Positions 6,826 to 12,648 of a stretch of DNA of 12,648 nt are shown here, one piece after another. The notes beneath the pieces are model-generated. The model ran no database searches. It was not told the DNA's origin and saw nothing but the letters and a program-made list of their open reading frames with translations. The DNA is from an uncultured Muribaculaceae bacterium. GTDB lineage: Bacteria; Bacteroidota; Bacteroidia; Bacteroidales; Muribaculaceae. Numbering within the stretch: position 1 is the stretch's first letter; each line of letters opens with the position of its first letter. The position numbers and the translations under genes were made by a program. The stretch is from the NCBI GenBank assembly GCA_910589095.1, contig CAJUSN010000072.1, forward strand, positions 1 through 12,648, read 5' to 3'.

Positions 6826-7419
6826 ATGAAACAGGACACCTCGGAGGCCCGGGCCATAGTTGTTTACGGAGCCTCAAGCGAAGATATAAAACAGGAATAT
6901 AAAGACGCGGCCCGCGAAACCGGTAAATTGATAGCCGAAGCGGGGTGCGCGTTAGTGTGCGGTGGCGGTCGCCAGGGCCTCATGAAGGCCGCTATTGACG
7001 GTGCGCTTGACGCCGGTGGCGAAGCCATAGGCGTGTTGCCGCAATTCATGATCGACAACAATTGGCAGCATCCCGGCCTTACACGCATGATAGCCACCGC
7101 ATCTATGCATGAACGGAAACATACCATGGCCATGATGGCCGTGGCTGCAATAGCATGTCCGGGCGGTTGTGGCACTTTCGAGGAATTGCTTGAAATCATC
7201 ACCTGGCGCCAGCTCAATCTTTATCGCGGGCAAGTGGTGATTCTCAACACCGATGGTTATTACGACCCGATGCTGCAAATGTTTGACAGAGCCATAGAGC
7301 AGGGTTTCATGCATGCCGACCATAAACGCCTCTTCACCGTAGCGACCACCGCGGCCGAAGCCGTGGCTGCCGCTCTCCAACCGGTGGATCCCCGCACTTT
7401 CTCCCAAAAGATTCATTGA
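6826..7419 (+). CDS. LOG-family (TIGR00730-type) nucleotide 5'-monophosphate phosphoribohydrolase
   Basis: The 197-residue Rossmann-fold protein carries the family signatures: a nucleotide-binding glycine run, CGGGRQGLMKA, near 45-55; ERKHTMAMMA at 96-105; and PGGCGTFEE at 112-120, matching PGGxGTxxE. In this motif R97 and E120 are expected to be catalytic. Members cleave nucleoside monophosphates (cytokinin riboside monophosphates in plants and some microbes, ordinary AMP in several bacteria) to base plus ribose 5-phosphate. Many database entries call it TIGR00730 or 'Rossman fold protein'; the older label lysine decarboxylase is wrong. Length is usual for bacterial members. It is divergent from argS with a 144-base shared upstream region, and the next gene starts 131 bases after its stop, so it may be transcribed alone. 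The physiological substrate here cannot be decided. Confidence 0.88.
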   Translation: MKQDTSEARAIVVYGASSEDIKQEYKDAARETGKLIAEAGCALVCGGGRQGLMKAAIDGALDAGGEAIGVLPQFMIDNNWQHPGLTRMIATASMHERKHTMAMMAVAAIACPGGCGTFEELLEIITWRQLNLYRGQVVILNTDGYYDPMLQMFDRAIEQGFMHADHKRLFTVATTAAEAVAAALQPVDPRTFSQKIH

Positions 7420-7550
7420 GAGGATGTTTGGGGTTAAACCGAATTTCCCTTATGGATCTTTTGAATAGTTCTTGGTTTCATCACAAAGGCAAATTGTAAA
7501 TGATTTCCGCTTTGTGTTAAACACTTTTAAATTCAACCATACTCTAAGCA

Positions 7551-8579
7551 ATGCCCGACAGCCTGCACCACACACCGACTGCACCCACACCGGCACCGGC
7601 GGAAGAACCACATTCCGTGCCGGCACATGCACCTGCCAGGGAGCATGAGGCATCTCCACGCAAATCCGAGGAGAAGCCCAAAAAGTCGGAGACAAGACAG
7701 GTTGAATCAGAAACAAAACAGGAAGCAGTGGCTAAACCTGACACTGCCACCGTATTTGCGGAGGCGGCCGATACAGTGGCTGCGGAAGCAAAGGTGTTTC
7801 GCAACGCCCTTCAGCAAGCTACGTGTCACGAGGTGGACGGCCCGCGTGTGCTCCATCTTCGCAACGCCACACTTGGGCGGGTAGCCTACGCTGAAGGCGT
7901 TTCACCCACGCCACGTCCTACCCTTCCCGGCTATGATTCCGGCGTCACACTGCTGCTGATAGTGCTTTTCCTTATTATCTCGTCCAATTTCCGCCATTAT
8001 TCCACTTTCATCAAAACATTTGCGCAGGATCTTTTCACAGTGCGCCGACGCGCCAACGCCTTTGATGAAAACAACACCGTGAGCGAAACACGCGTCCTGT
8101 TCTCCCTCATATCACTGGTGTGTGTTTGCGAAGGGATACTTCTGTTCAGCTCCACATCATTCATGGGAGGAGGTGCCGATGGAACACCCTTTGCCGGTGT
8201 AGGATGGCTCTCACTGCTTGCCGGAGCTTACTATGCTTGGCAGCTTGCTGCCTACCGAACCGTAGGGTTCCTGTTTGCCAACCGAACCGACACCAGCCAA
8301 TGGCTGAAAGGCTTCAATTCTTCCCAGGCTCTGCTTGGACTTGGCCTGGTGATTCCAGCCCTCCTTGCCCTCTTCAACCCCGGTCTGACACCGCTTTTGC
8401 TCAGCATAAGCTTGTTCCTTTACGGAGTGGCCAGAGTGATATTTATTTGCAAAGGATATAGAATTTTTTACGAAAATTATACTTCTCTTATCTACTTTAT
8501 TTTGTATCTTTGCACCTTGGAAATAATCCCTCCCGTAATACTTTATCGATTAGCGTCAAATATTTCCACAAGCATTTGA
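7551..8579 (+). CDS. DUF4271 membrane protein with a long charged/proline-rich N-terminal tail
   Basis: The 342-residue protein has two parts. Residues 1 to about 125 are predicted disordered: proline-, glutamate- and lysine-rich (for example PTPAPAEEP and PRKSEEKPKKSE), without a signal peptide. From about residue 128 there are several hydrophobic segments separated by a basic/acidic patch (RRRANAFDENN) and a closing LYLCTLEIIPPVILY, the hallmark of the DUF4271 family of Bacteroidota. Function is unknown; the family is regularly found just before hemD in Bacteroidales, as here, which suggests a link with haem synthesis or simply conserved gene order. The start at ATG 7551 is the first in frame and is not decided by a clear promoter: the 131-base gap before it contains only a small palindrome (GTGTTAAACAC, 7514-7524) and no confident -7 box. 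The gap to hemD is 30 bases. Confidence 0.8.
   Translation: MPDSLHHTPTAPTPAPAEEPHSVPAHAPAREHEASPRKSEEKPKKSETRQVESETKQEAVAKPDTATVFAEAADTVAAEAKVFRNALQQATCHEVDGPRVLHLRNATLGRVAYAEGVSPTPRPTLPGYDSGVTLLLIVLFLIISSNFRHYSTFIKTFAQDLFTVRRRANAFDENNTVSETRVLFSLISLVCVCEGILLFSSTSFMGGGADGTPFAGVGWLSLLAGAYYAWQLAAYRTVGFLFANRTDTSQWLKGFNSSQALLGLGLVIPALLALFNPGLTPLLLSISLFLYGVARVIFICKGYRIFYENYTSLIYFILYLCTLEIIPPVILYRLASNISTSI
8505..8513 (+). promoter_or_regulatory. Possible internal promoter box for hemD within the DUF4271 gene
   Basis: TATCTTTGC is a full match to TAnnTTTG and lies inside an AT-rich patch (about 8445-8600) at the 3' end of the DUF4271 gene. It would start transcription near 8520 and give a leader of about 90 bases before the hemD GTG. 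The same bases encode Tyr-Leu-Cys of the conserved LYLCTLE motif, so coincidence is possible. No TTTG is found 19 bases upstream. Confidence 0.35.
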
Positions 8580-8609
8580 TTCATAATTCATTAATAAAAT
8601 CAACGGAGC

Positions 8610-9368
8610 GTGAACGTAAAAAAAGTTTTAGTGTCCCAACCGAAACCTACCTCGGAAAAATCACCATATTACGATATTGCCCAGAAATATGGGGTTGAGA
8701 TAGTATTCCGTCCTTTTATAAAGGTTGAAGGTCTTTCTGCCAAAGAATTCCGCCAAGCTAAAATTAACATTTCCGACTTCACGGCAATTATCTTTACGGC
8801 CCGCACGGCTATCGACCATTTCTTCCGTCTTTGCGAGGAGATGCGCGTGTCTATATCCGACAACATGAAATATTTCTGCACCACTGAATCCATTGCTCTC
8901 TATCTCCAGAAGTATATCGTGTATCGCAAACGTAAGATTTTCCATGGTACCACCGGAAAGCTCGAAGGGCTGGTTCCCGCTCTTGTAAAACACAACAAGG
9001 AGCGGTATCTCTACGTGGTGAGCGACGTGAACAAGACAGATTCGAATGTTCTCGACGAGCACAAAATCAACTACACCAAAGCGGTGATGTATCGCACAGT
9101 CAGCAACGATTTCGCACCCGAAGAGCAGTTTGACTACGATATGTTGCTATTCTTCAGCCCTCAGGGAATCGATTCACTTATGAAGAACTTCCCCGAGTTC
9201 AAGCAGGGCGATATCAAGATTGGCACATTTGGCCCGTCGGCTGCATCGGCTGTTAAAAATGCCGGTCTGCGTCTTGACTTCGAGGCGCCTACTCCCAAGG
9301 CTCCTTCCATGACGGCAGCTCTTGATATTTTCCTGGGTGAAGAGTCGCGCAAGGACGAGAAGGCTTAA
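8610..9368 (+). CDS. hemD: Uroporphyrinogen-III synthase
   Basis: The 252-residue cytosolic protein would close and invert ring D of hydroxymethylbilane to make uroporphyrinogen III, the branch-point precursor of haem, sirohaem and cobamides. The family is weakly conserved, but the two-lobed layout is visible: a first Rossmann-like lobe with DFTAIIFTARTAIDHFF (about 50-66) and a second with DMLLFFSPQGIDSLMKNFPE, then IGTFGPSAASAVKNAGLRL and the closing PTPKAPSMTAALDIFL. The SPQGID and FGPSAASA segments correspond to conserved substrate-contact loops. The start codon is GTG at 8610, followed by a basic NVKKVLVSQPKP strand typical of the N-terminus. Gene order (DUF4271 - this gene - rnpA - yidD - TatD-like) agrees with Bacteroidales hemD. 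A 105-base gap with no visible signal separates it from rnpA. Confidence 0.85.
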   Translation: MNVKKVLVSQPKPTSEKSPYYDIAQKYGVEIVFRPFIKVEGLSAKEFRQAKINISDFTAIIFTARTAIDHFFRLCEEMRVSISDNMKYFCTTESIALYLQKYIVYRKRKIFHGTTGKLEGLVPALVKHNKERYLYVVSDVNKTDSNVLDEHKINYTKAVMYRTVSNDFAPEEQFDYDMLLFFSPQGIDSLMKNFPEFKQGDIKIGTFGPSAASAVKNAGLRLDFEAPTPKAPSMTAALDIFLGEESRKDEKA

Positions 9369-9473
9369 AAACCCCACTCTACCCGAGCAACGGCTCTGTA
9401 GGATAGCCACATCTTTTTCAACCGCTTACCCAGTTAAGAACAGTTATCACCCCACATTCACCCCTCTATTCAA

Positions 9474-9902
9474 GTGAAAACGCTGCGACTTTACAAGAGA
9501 GAGAAACTCTGCAGCCTCACGGCAATAGAGCGGCTGTTTGTGCCGGGAAACGCCACTGGCACCGTCATGGCCTATCCATGGCGGGCTGTTTGGTGCGTGC
9601 GTAAGGATGGCGACCGTCGTCCACAGGTAACTCAGTTCGTGATAAGTGTTCCGAAACGACGTTTGCGACACGCGGTGGACCGTGTAAGAATGCGTCGCCT
9701 GATGCGAGAAGCTTACCGCCTTAACCGCGAATACGCAGGGGAAGACACTCCGCCGGTGGATATTGCTTTCATCTACGTGGCCCCGAAACTTACGGATTAC
9801 AAATCGGCCGAGCATTCCGTGCGCAAAATTCTCACGCGCATCAACCGCTATTTTTCCCCGCAACAAGCCGAACCGACAGAACAAACGGCACCGGAGGTCT
9901 AA
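9474..9902 (+). CDS. rnpA: Ribonuclease P protein component
   Basis: The 142-residue basic protein is the cofactor that helps the RNase P RNA bind and cleave the 5' leader of precursor tRNAs. The N-terminus LYKREKLCSLTAIERLF matches the usual opening helix, and VISVPKRRLRHAVDRVRMRR, continuing LMREAYR (about 57-82), is the RNA-binding helix. In most families this helix reads R-N-R; here the central residue is valine (R70-V71-R72). A C-terminal tail of about 15 residues (QQAEPTEQTAPEV) is extra and probably disordered. The start is GTG at 9474; a later ATG (9568) would remove the conserved first helix. yidD begins 16 bases after its stop, the standard rnpA-yidD pairing. Unlike in many bacteria, rpmH is not directly upstream; hemD is. 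Confidence 0.92.
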   Translation: MKTLRLYKREKLCSLTAIERLFVPGNATGTVMAYPWRAVWCVRKDGDRRPQVTQFVISVPKRRLRHAVDRVRMRRLMREAYRLNREYAGEDTPPVDIAFIYVAPKLTDYKSAEHSVRKILTRINRYFSPQQAEPTEQTAPEV

Positions 9903-9918
9903 CCTGTAAAAAACAACT

Positions 9919-10131
9919 ATGCTCCGCAAGCTCCTCATCCTCCCCATCCGCTTTTACCAGCTCAGCATTTCCCCGATGCTCCCTTCATCATGCCGCTTCA
10001 CGCCTACATGCAGCCAATATGCCATCGAGGCCATACAACGCCATGGTGCGATCCGCGGGCTGTGGTTGGCTATCAAGCGTTTGGCCCGCTGCCATCCTTG
10101 GGGTGGAAGCGGATATGACCCTGTGCCATGA
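9919..10131 (+). CDS. yidD: Membrane protein insertion efficiency factor YidD
   Basis: This 70-residue protein is a small membrane-associated factor that helps the YidC insertase place proteins in the inner membrane. The family pattern is complete: an amphipathic N-terminal helix (LLILPIRFYQLSISPML), then SSCRFTPTCSQYAIEAI with the conserved cysteines, HGAIRGLWLAIKRLARCHPW with the third cysteine, and the C-terminal GGSGYDPVP. Its stop codon overlaps the start of the TatD-like gene by 4 bases (ATGA), so the two are likely translationally coupled. Confidence 0.95.
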   Translation: MLRKLLILPIRFYQLSISPMLPSSCRFTPTCSQYAIEAIQRHGAIRGLWLAIKRLARCHPWGGSGYDPVP

Positions 10132-10739
10132 TGATAGCCGACGCACATAGCCACACACTGACGAACCACGCCATCGTGAGTCGCTCCCCCGGCGAGGAGC
10201 GCCCAGAAGGATACCTGTATTCAGTGGGTGTGCACCCCTGGGATACTGCGCCATTCAACAACGAAGAGCTTGACAGTGCCGCCCGCCAGAGCAACGTGGT
10301 AATGATAGGAGAAACTGGGCTTGACAAGCTGAAGGGTCCCAGCATGGATGAACAGAAGCGCCGACTTATCACACACATAGAACTGAGCGAGCAACTGCAT
10401 AAGCCGCTATTGCTCCACTGCGTGAAAGCTTTCAACGAACTTCTCACTCTGAGAAAAGAGATGCGACCCACGCAGCCCTGGATCATCCATGGCTTTCGTG
10501 GAAAACCGCAACAGGCTCTGCAGCTCACGGCCTCCGGCCTGTATCTTTCGCTTGGAGCTAAATTCAATGCGGAAACCGCTGCAGTTATACCTGACGACAG
10601 ACTTCTTATAGAAACCGATGACTCCCTTACCGACATAGGTGAAGTGGCAAAAGAGATTGCATTAGCCCGCTCAACAGACGCTGCGCATATTATGGAACTT
10701 TCAGCCGGAAACCTGGCTAAAATAATGGGAAATGGATAA
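10128..10739 (+). CDS. Small TatD-like metal-dependent hydrolase
   Basis: At 203 residues this is a short member of the TatD family (typical TatD is about 260), but all expected metal ligands are visible: H7 and H9 in DAHSHT, E62 in GETGLD, H97 in LLLHCVKAF, H121 in WIIHGFRG, and D164 in IETDD. A conserved GVHPW occurs near 34-38. TatD relatives are TIM-barrel, divalent-metal nucleases or phosphodiesterases, with 3'-5' exonuclease activity shown for E. coli TatD; the substrate of this short type is not known. It starts at ATG 10128 overlapping yidD by 4 bases (a second ATG follows directly) and its stop overlaps the glycerate kinase start by 8 bases, placing it firmly in one operon with its neighbours. 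It is unrelated to twin-arginine translocation; no tatABC genes are nearby. Confidence 0.88.
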   Translation: MMIADAHSHTLTNHAIVSRSPGEERPEGYLYSVGVHPWDTAPFNNEELDSAARQSNVVMIGETGLDKLKGPSMDEQKRRLITHIELSEQLHKPLLLHCVKAFNELLTLRKEMRPTQPWIIHGFRGKPQQALQLTASGLYLSLGAKFNAETAAVIPDDRLLIETDDSLTDIGEVAKEIALARSTDAAHIMELSAGNLAKIMGNG

Positions 10740-11886
10740 ACAAGGCCCTATAGTTGTGGCGTGTGATTCTTTCAAGGGATCGCTTAACGCACATGATGTG
10801 TGTGAGGCTGTGCGCCATGGTATTGTTATGGCTACAGGCTCCCGGAGAGAGGTGATATGCCTGCCGATGGCCGACGGAGGGGAGGGGACAGCTGAGATCC
10901 TCACGAAAGCCTTGAAGGGGACTATCGTTACAGTTGACACTCTTGATCCTCTGCTACGCCCTATTAAGGCCTCCTATGGTCTCTTACCTGACAAGGTAGC
11001 CGTGATTGAACTGGCAGCTGCTTCCGGATTACCGCTATTGGAAAATAGCATGCGCAATCCGGAAAAAACGTCCACCTTTGGCACGGGATTGCTTATAAAA
11101 GATGCGCTGCAACGCGGATGTCGGAAAATTCTTCTATGCCTGGGAGGGTCAGCCACCAACGATGCCGCCACAGGGCTACTGGCAGCTTTAGGAGTGATAT
11201 TTAAGGACAGCAAGGGGAGGGTGATAACTTCACTTTGCGGCGCAACGCTTGGAGAGATCAACTATATGGAAATTCCGGAGCAATTGAAAAATGTGGAATT
11301 CACATTGGCTTGTGATGTAACCAACCTCTTCTATGGCGAAAAAGGAGCCACTGCAGTGTTCGCACCGCAAAAAGGAGCTGATGCTGCTATGGTTAGGCGT
11401 CTTGAAAAGGGTATGCGCAGTCTGGCATCTGTTATTCAGAAGATTTCAGGCTTCAATGTGCAGAATATGGCCGGAAGCGGGGCTGCTGGAGGTGCGGCAG
11501 GTTCACTGGCAGCACTGCTCGGGGCTAAAATACAGCCCGGTGCAGCGATGGTTGCCGAGACGCTCCGCCTTAAAGAGGCAATGAAAAGTGCATCGCTTAC
11601 CATCACCGGAGAGGGTAAAATTGACGCCCAGACAATTGACGGAAAAGCACCAATGGCTGTGCTACACGCTGCTGCGGAGAACGGGGTGCCGGTCATTGCT
11701 ATTGCCGGACGTGTGGAAGCGCGCGAGGAGCTGCTGCAAGCAGGTTTCTCTGAATTAATAGAGATATCGGACCGATCAATGGAACTTCAAGAGGCCATGA
11801 AGCCTGCGGTGACAAAACTCAACATAGCCAGAAGGGTGTGTGGGTACTTAGAAACTCACCGTGACACTCACGGCCCGATGATCTGA
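10732..11886 (+). CDS. glxK: Glycerate kinase (GarK/GlxK family)
   Basis: This 384-residue cytosolic enzyme phosphorylates D-glycerate with ATP, feeding glycerate into lower glycolysis; enzymes of this family usually yield 2-phosphoglycerate. Family marks in order: ACDSFKGSLNA at about 10-20, PMADGGEGTAEIL at 45-57, LCLGGSATNDAATG in the middle, a glycine/alanine-rich AGSGAAGGAAGSLAALLGA, and TGEGKIDAQTIDGKAP near 295-310. Length is normal and the protein looks intact. The start overlaps the TatD-like stop by 8 bases, so expression is probably coupled to that gene. No tartronate or glycolate pathway gene lies nearby, so the source of glycerate is not indicated. The last 39 bases overlap the 3' end of the convergent hydrolase gene. 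The C-terminal extension after NIARRVCGYL is short and not conserved-looking. Confidence 0.95.
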   Translation: MDKQGPIVVACDSFKGSLNAHDVCEAVRHGIVMATGSRREVICLPMADGGEGTAEILTKALKGTIVTVDTLDPLLRPIKASYGLLPDKVAVIELAAASGLPLLENSMRNPEKTSTFGTGLLIKDALQRGCRKILLCLGGSATNDAATGLLAALGVIFKDSKGRVITSLCGATLGEINYMEIPEQLKNVEFTLACDVTNLFYGEKGATAVFAPQKGADAAMVRRLEKGMRSLASVIQKISGFNVQNMAGSGAAGGAAGSLAALLGAKIQPGAAMVAETLRLKEAMKSASLTITGEGKIDAQTIDGKAPMAVLHAAAENGVPVIAIAGRVEAREELLQAGFSELIEISDRSMELQEAMKPAVTKLNIARRVCGYLETHRDTHGPMI

Positions 11887-12600
11887 GGCTGTTCCGGTCA
11901 GCAAACGCCCACAGCATTTCTCAGGGACACAATCCTTGTCAACAGCAATGTAATCAAGACATTCCACCGGCTTATCGGCCGGAAAAGTAGGTGTTTGGGG
12001 CGTAATTATGTTGAAATACTCCCGCATGGCCTGCAAGAGCGGAGAGGATGGAGTCGCGTTCCAGTCGCCTCCTATCATAAATGGTTTGCCGGGATATTTC
12101 TTCATTTCCGCTGCAATTATCTTCACCGACTCCATCCTTGCATCCTCTTCAAGTGCCAAGTGGGTGCATGCCACAACATAATCCTTGAACTCGGCCACAA
12201 GAAGCAATCTCGGCTCATCGCCGGGCAGCGGGATACGTTTCACATCCAAAGGCTTCTGACGCGACAGAATACCGATTCCATAGCCTCCACCACCAAAATC
12301 AATGGCGCGTCCGAAAGTATGGAACATACCCGTTAGTTTACCCAATTCTGCCATCTGGTCTTTTTTACCGCTACGGTCGGTCACCGAATCAATTTCCTGA
12401 ATCAGGGCAACATCAGGCACAACCCTGTTTATGACTGCAGCAGTCCGGGAGGCATCAATCACATTATCTATACCTTCAAGATGTCGCACGTTGAATGACA
12501 TGACCCTGAGATCCCTGATCTCACCTTCTGCCATACTCTTCAATGGTGCGGTGGCTCCGATAAGAAGAAAGAGGGACGCAATCAAAAATTTAATCTTCAT
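11848..12600 (-). CDS. Secreted endonuclease/exonuclease/phosphatase-family hydrolase
   Basis: The 250-residue protein has a signal peptide (MKIKFLIASLFLLIGATAPL, probable cut after KSMA at residue 24), then a single EEP-fold domain. Conserved active-site positions are all present: N37 in MSFNVRH, E69 in LIQEID, H147 in CTHLAL, D179 and N181 in GGDWNATP, D216 in LDYIAV, and D240-H241 in SDHRAV. Such enzymes are metal-dependent phosphodiesterases or phosphatases: nucleases, sphingomyelinase-like or sugar/inositol phosphate hydrolases. Exported Bacteroidales members of this type are common and mostly uncharacterised; the substrate cannot be assigned. The protein has no lipobox, so it is probably periplasmic or released. 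It has its own -7 box at 12636-12644 and lies tail-to-tail with glycerate kinase, overlapping it by 39 bases. Confidence 0.88.
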   Translation of the reverse strand: MKIKFLIASLFLLIGATAPLKSMAEGEIRDLRVMSFNVRHLEGIDNVIDASRTAAVINRVVPDVALIQEIDSVTDRSGKKDQMAELGKLTGMFHTFGRAIDFGGGGYGIGILSRQKPLDVKRIPLPGDEPRLLLVAEFKDYVVACTHLALEEDARMESVKIIAAEMKKYPGKPFMIGGDWNATPSSPLLQAMREYFNIITPQTPTFPADKPVECLDYIAVDKDCVPEKCCGRLLTGTASDHRAVSVTVSF

Positions 12601-12635
12601 ATCTTACAATTACAGTGGATGAATGGATATTTTTC

Positions 12636-12644
12636 GCAAATATA
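12636..12644 (-). promoter_or_regulatory. Bacteroidota -7 box for the secreted hydrolase gene
   Basis: Read on the minus strand this is TATATTTGC, a full match to TAnnTTTG. It predicts a start near 12629 and a leader of about 29 bases before the ATG at 12600. The -33 element would lie beyond the end of the window. Confidence 0.55.
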
Positions 12645-12648
12645 ACAT

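Noticed and set aside
7514..7524. Palindrome GTGTTAAACAC before the DUF4271 gene as an operator
   Set aside because: It is short, single-copy in the window and not tied to a recognisable promoter; mentioned only in the gene entry.
1..12648. A new defence, mobile or secondary-metabolism system
   Set aside because: Nearly every gene matches a known housekeeping or common Bacteroidales family, base composition is even, and no integrase, transposase, repeat array or toxin-antitoxin pair is visible.

Overview
The window is an ordinary-looking stretch of Bacteroidales core chromosome of roughly even GC content. Three things point to Bacteroidota. The promoter signals that can be read are of the Bacteroidota type (TTTG, 19 bases, TAnnTTTG), not E. 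coli type. Ribosome-binding sites are weak or absent. The gene order DUF4271 protein - hemD - rnpA - yidD - TatD-like hydrolase is characteristic of Bacteroidales. Sequence style suggests a gut lineage such as Muribaculaceae, but this is a guess. I see no rRNA, tRNA, CRISPR array, insertion sequence, phage gene or attachment site.

Layout. Bases 1-87 hold the first 29 codons of shikimate kinase (aroK, minus). Divergent from it is a plus-strand pair: an AspT/YidE-type membrane transporter (188-1852) and a secreted GH125 alpha-mannosidase (1885-3342). A minus-strand block follows, read right to left: argS (4894-6681), a Bax-inhibitor-1-like membrane protein gene broken by a frameshift (4113-4821), and an unrecognised 175-residue cytosolic protein (3364-3891). 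The last has its own consensus promoter, a leader that can fold, and a terminator that overlaps its stop codon. From 6826 onward the plus strand carries a LOG-family nucleotide hydrolase, a DUF4271 membrane protein, and a tightly packed run: hemD, rnpA, yidD, a small TatD-like hydrolase and glycerate kinase. The last gene, minus strand (11848-12600), is a secreted endonuclease/exonuclease/phosphatase-fold hydrolase whose 3' end overlaps the end of glycerate kinase by 39 bases.

Functionally this is mostly housekeeping: aromatic amino acid synthesis, tRNA charging, haem synthesis, tRNA 5' maturation and membrane protein insertion. Two exported hydrolases face the environment. The hemD-to-glycerate-kinase run is probably one transcription unit, with overlaps of 4 and 8 bases between yidD, the TatD-like gene and glycerate kinase. 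I find no convincing new defence, mobile or biosynthetic system. The items most worth a second look are the frameshifted Bax-inhibitor gene, the unrecognised gene with its structured leader, a promoter-like box embedded in the conserved coding sequence of the DUF4271 gene, and two genes that look as if they are transcribed without a leader. Every gap between genes is shorter than 300 bases; the longest (3892-4112) is described in the entries below.
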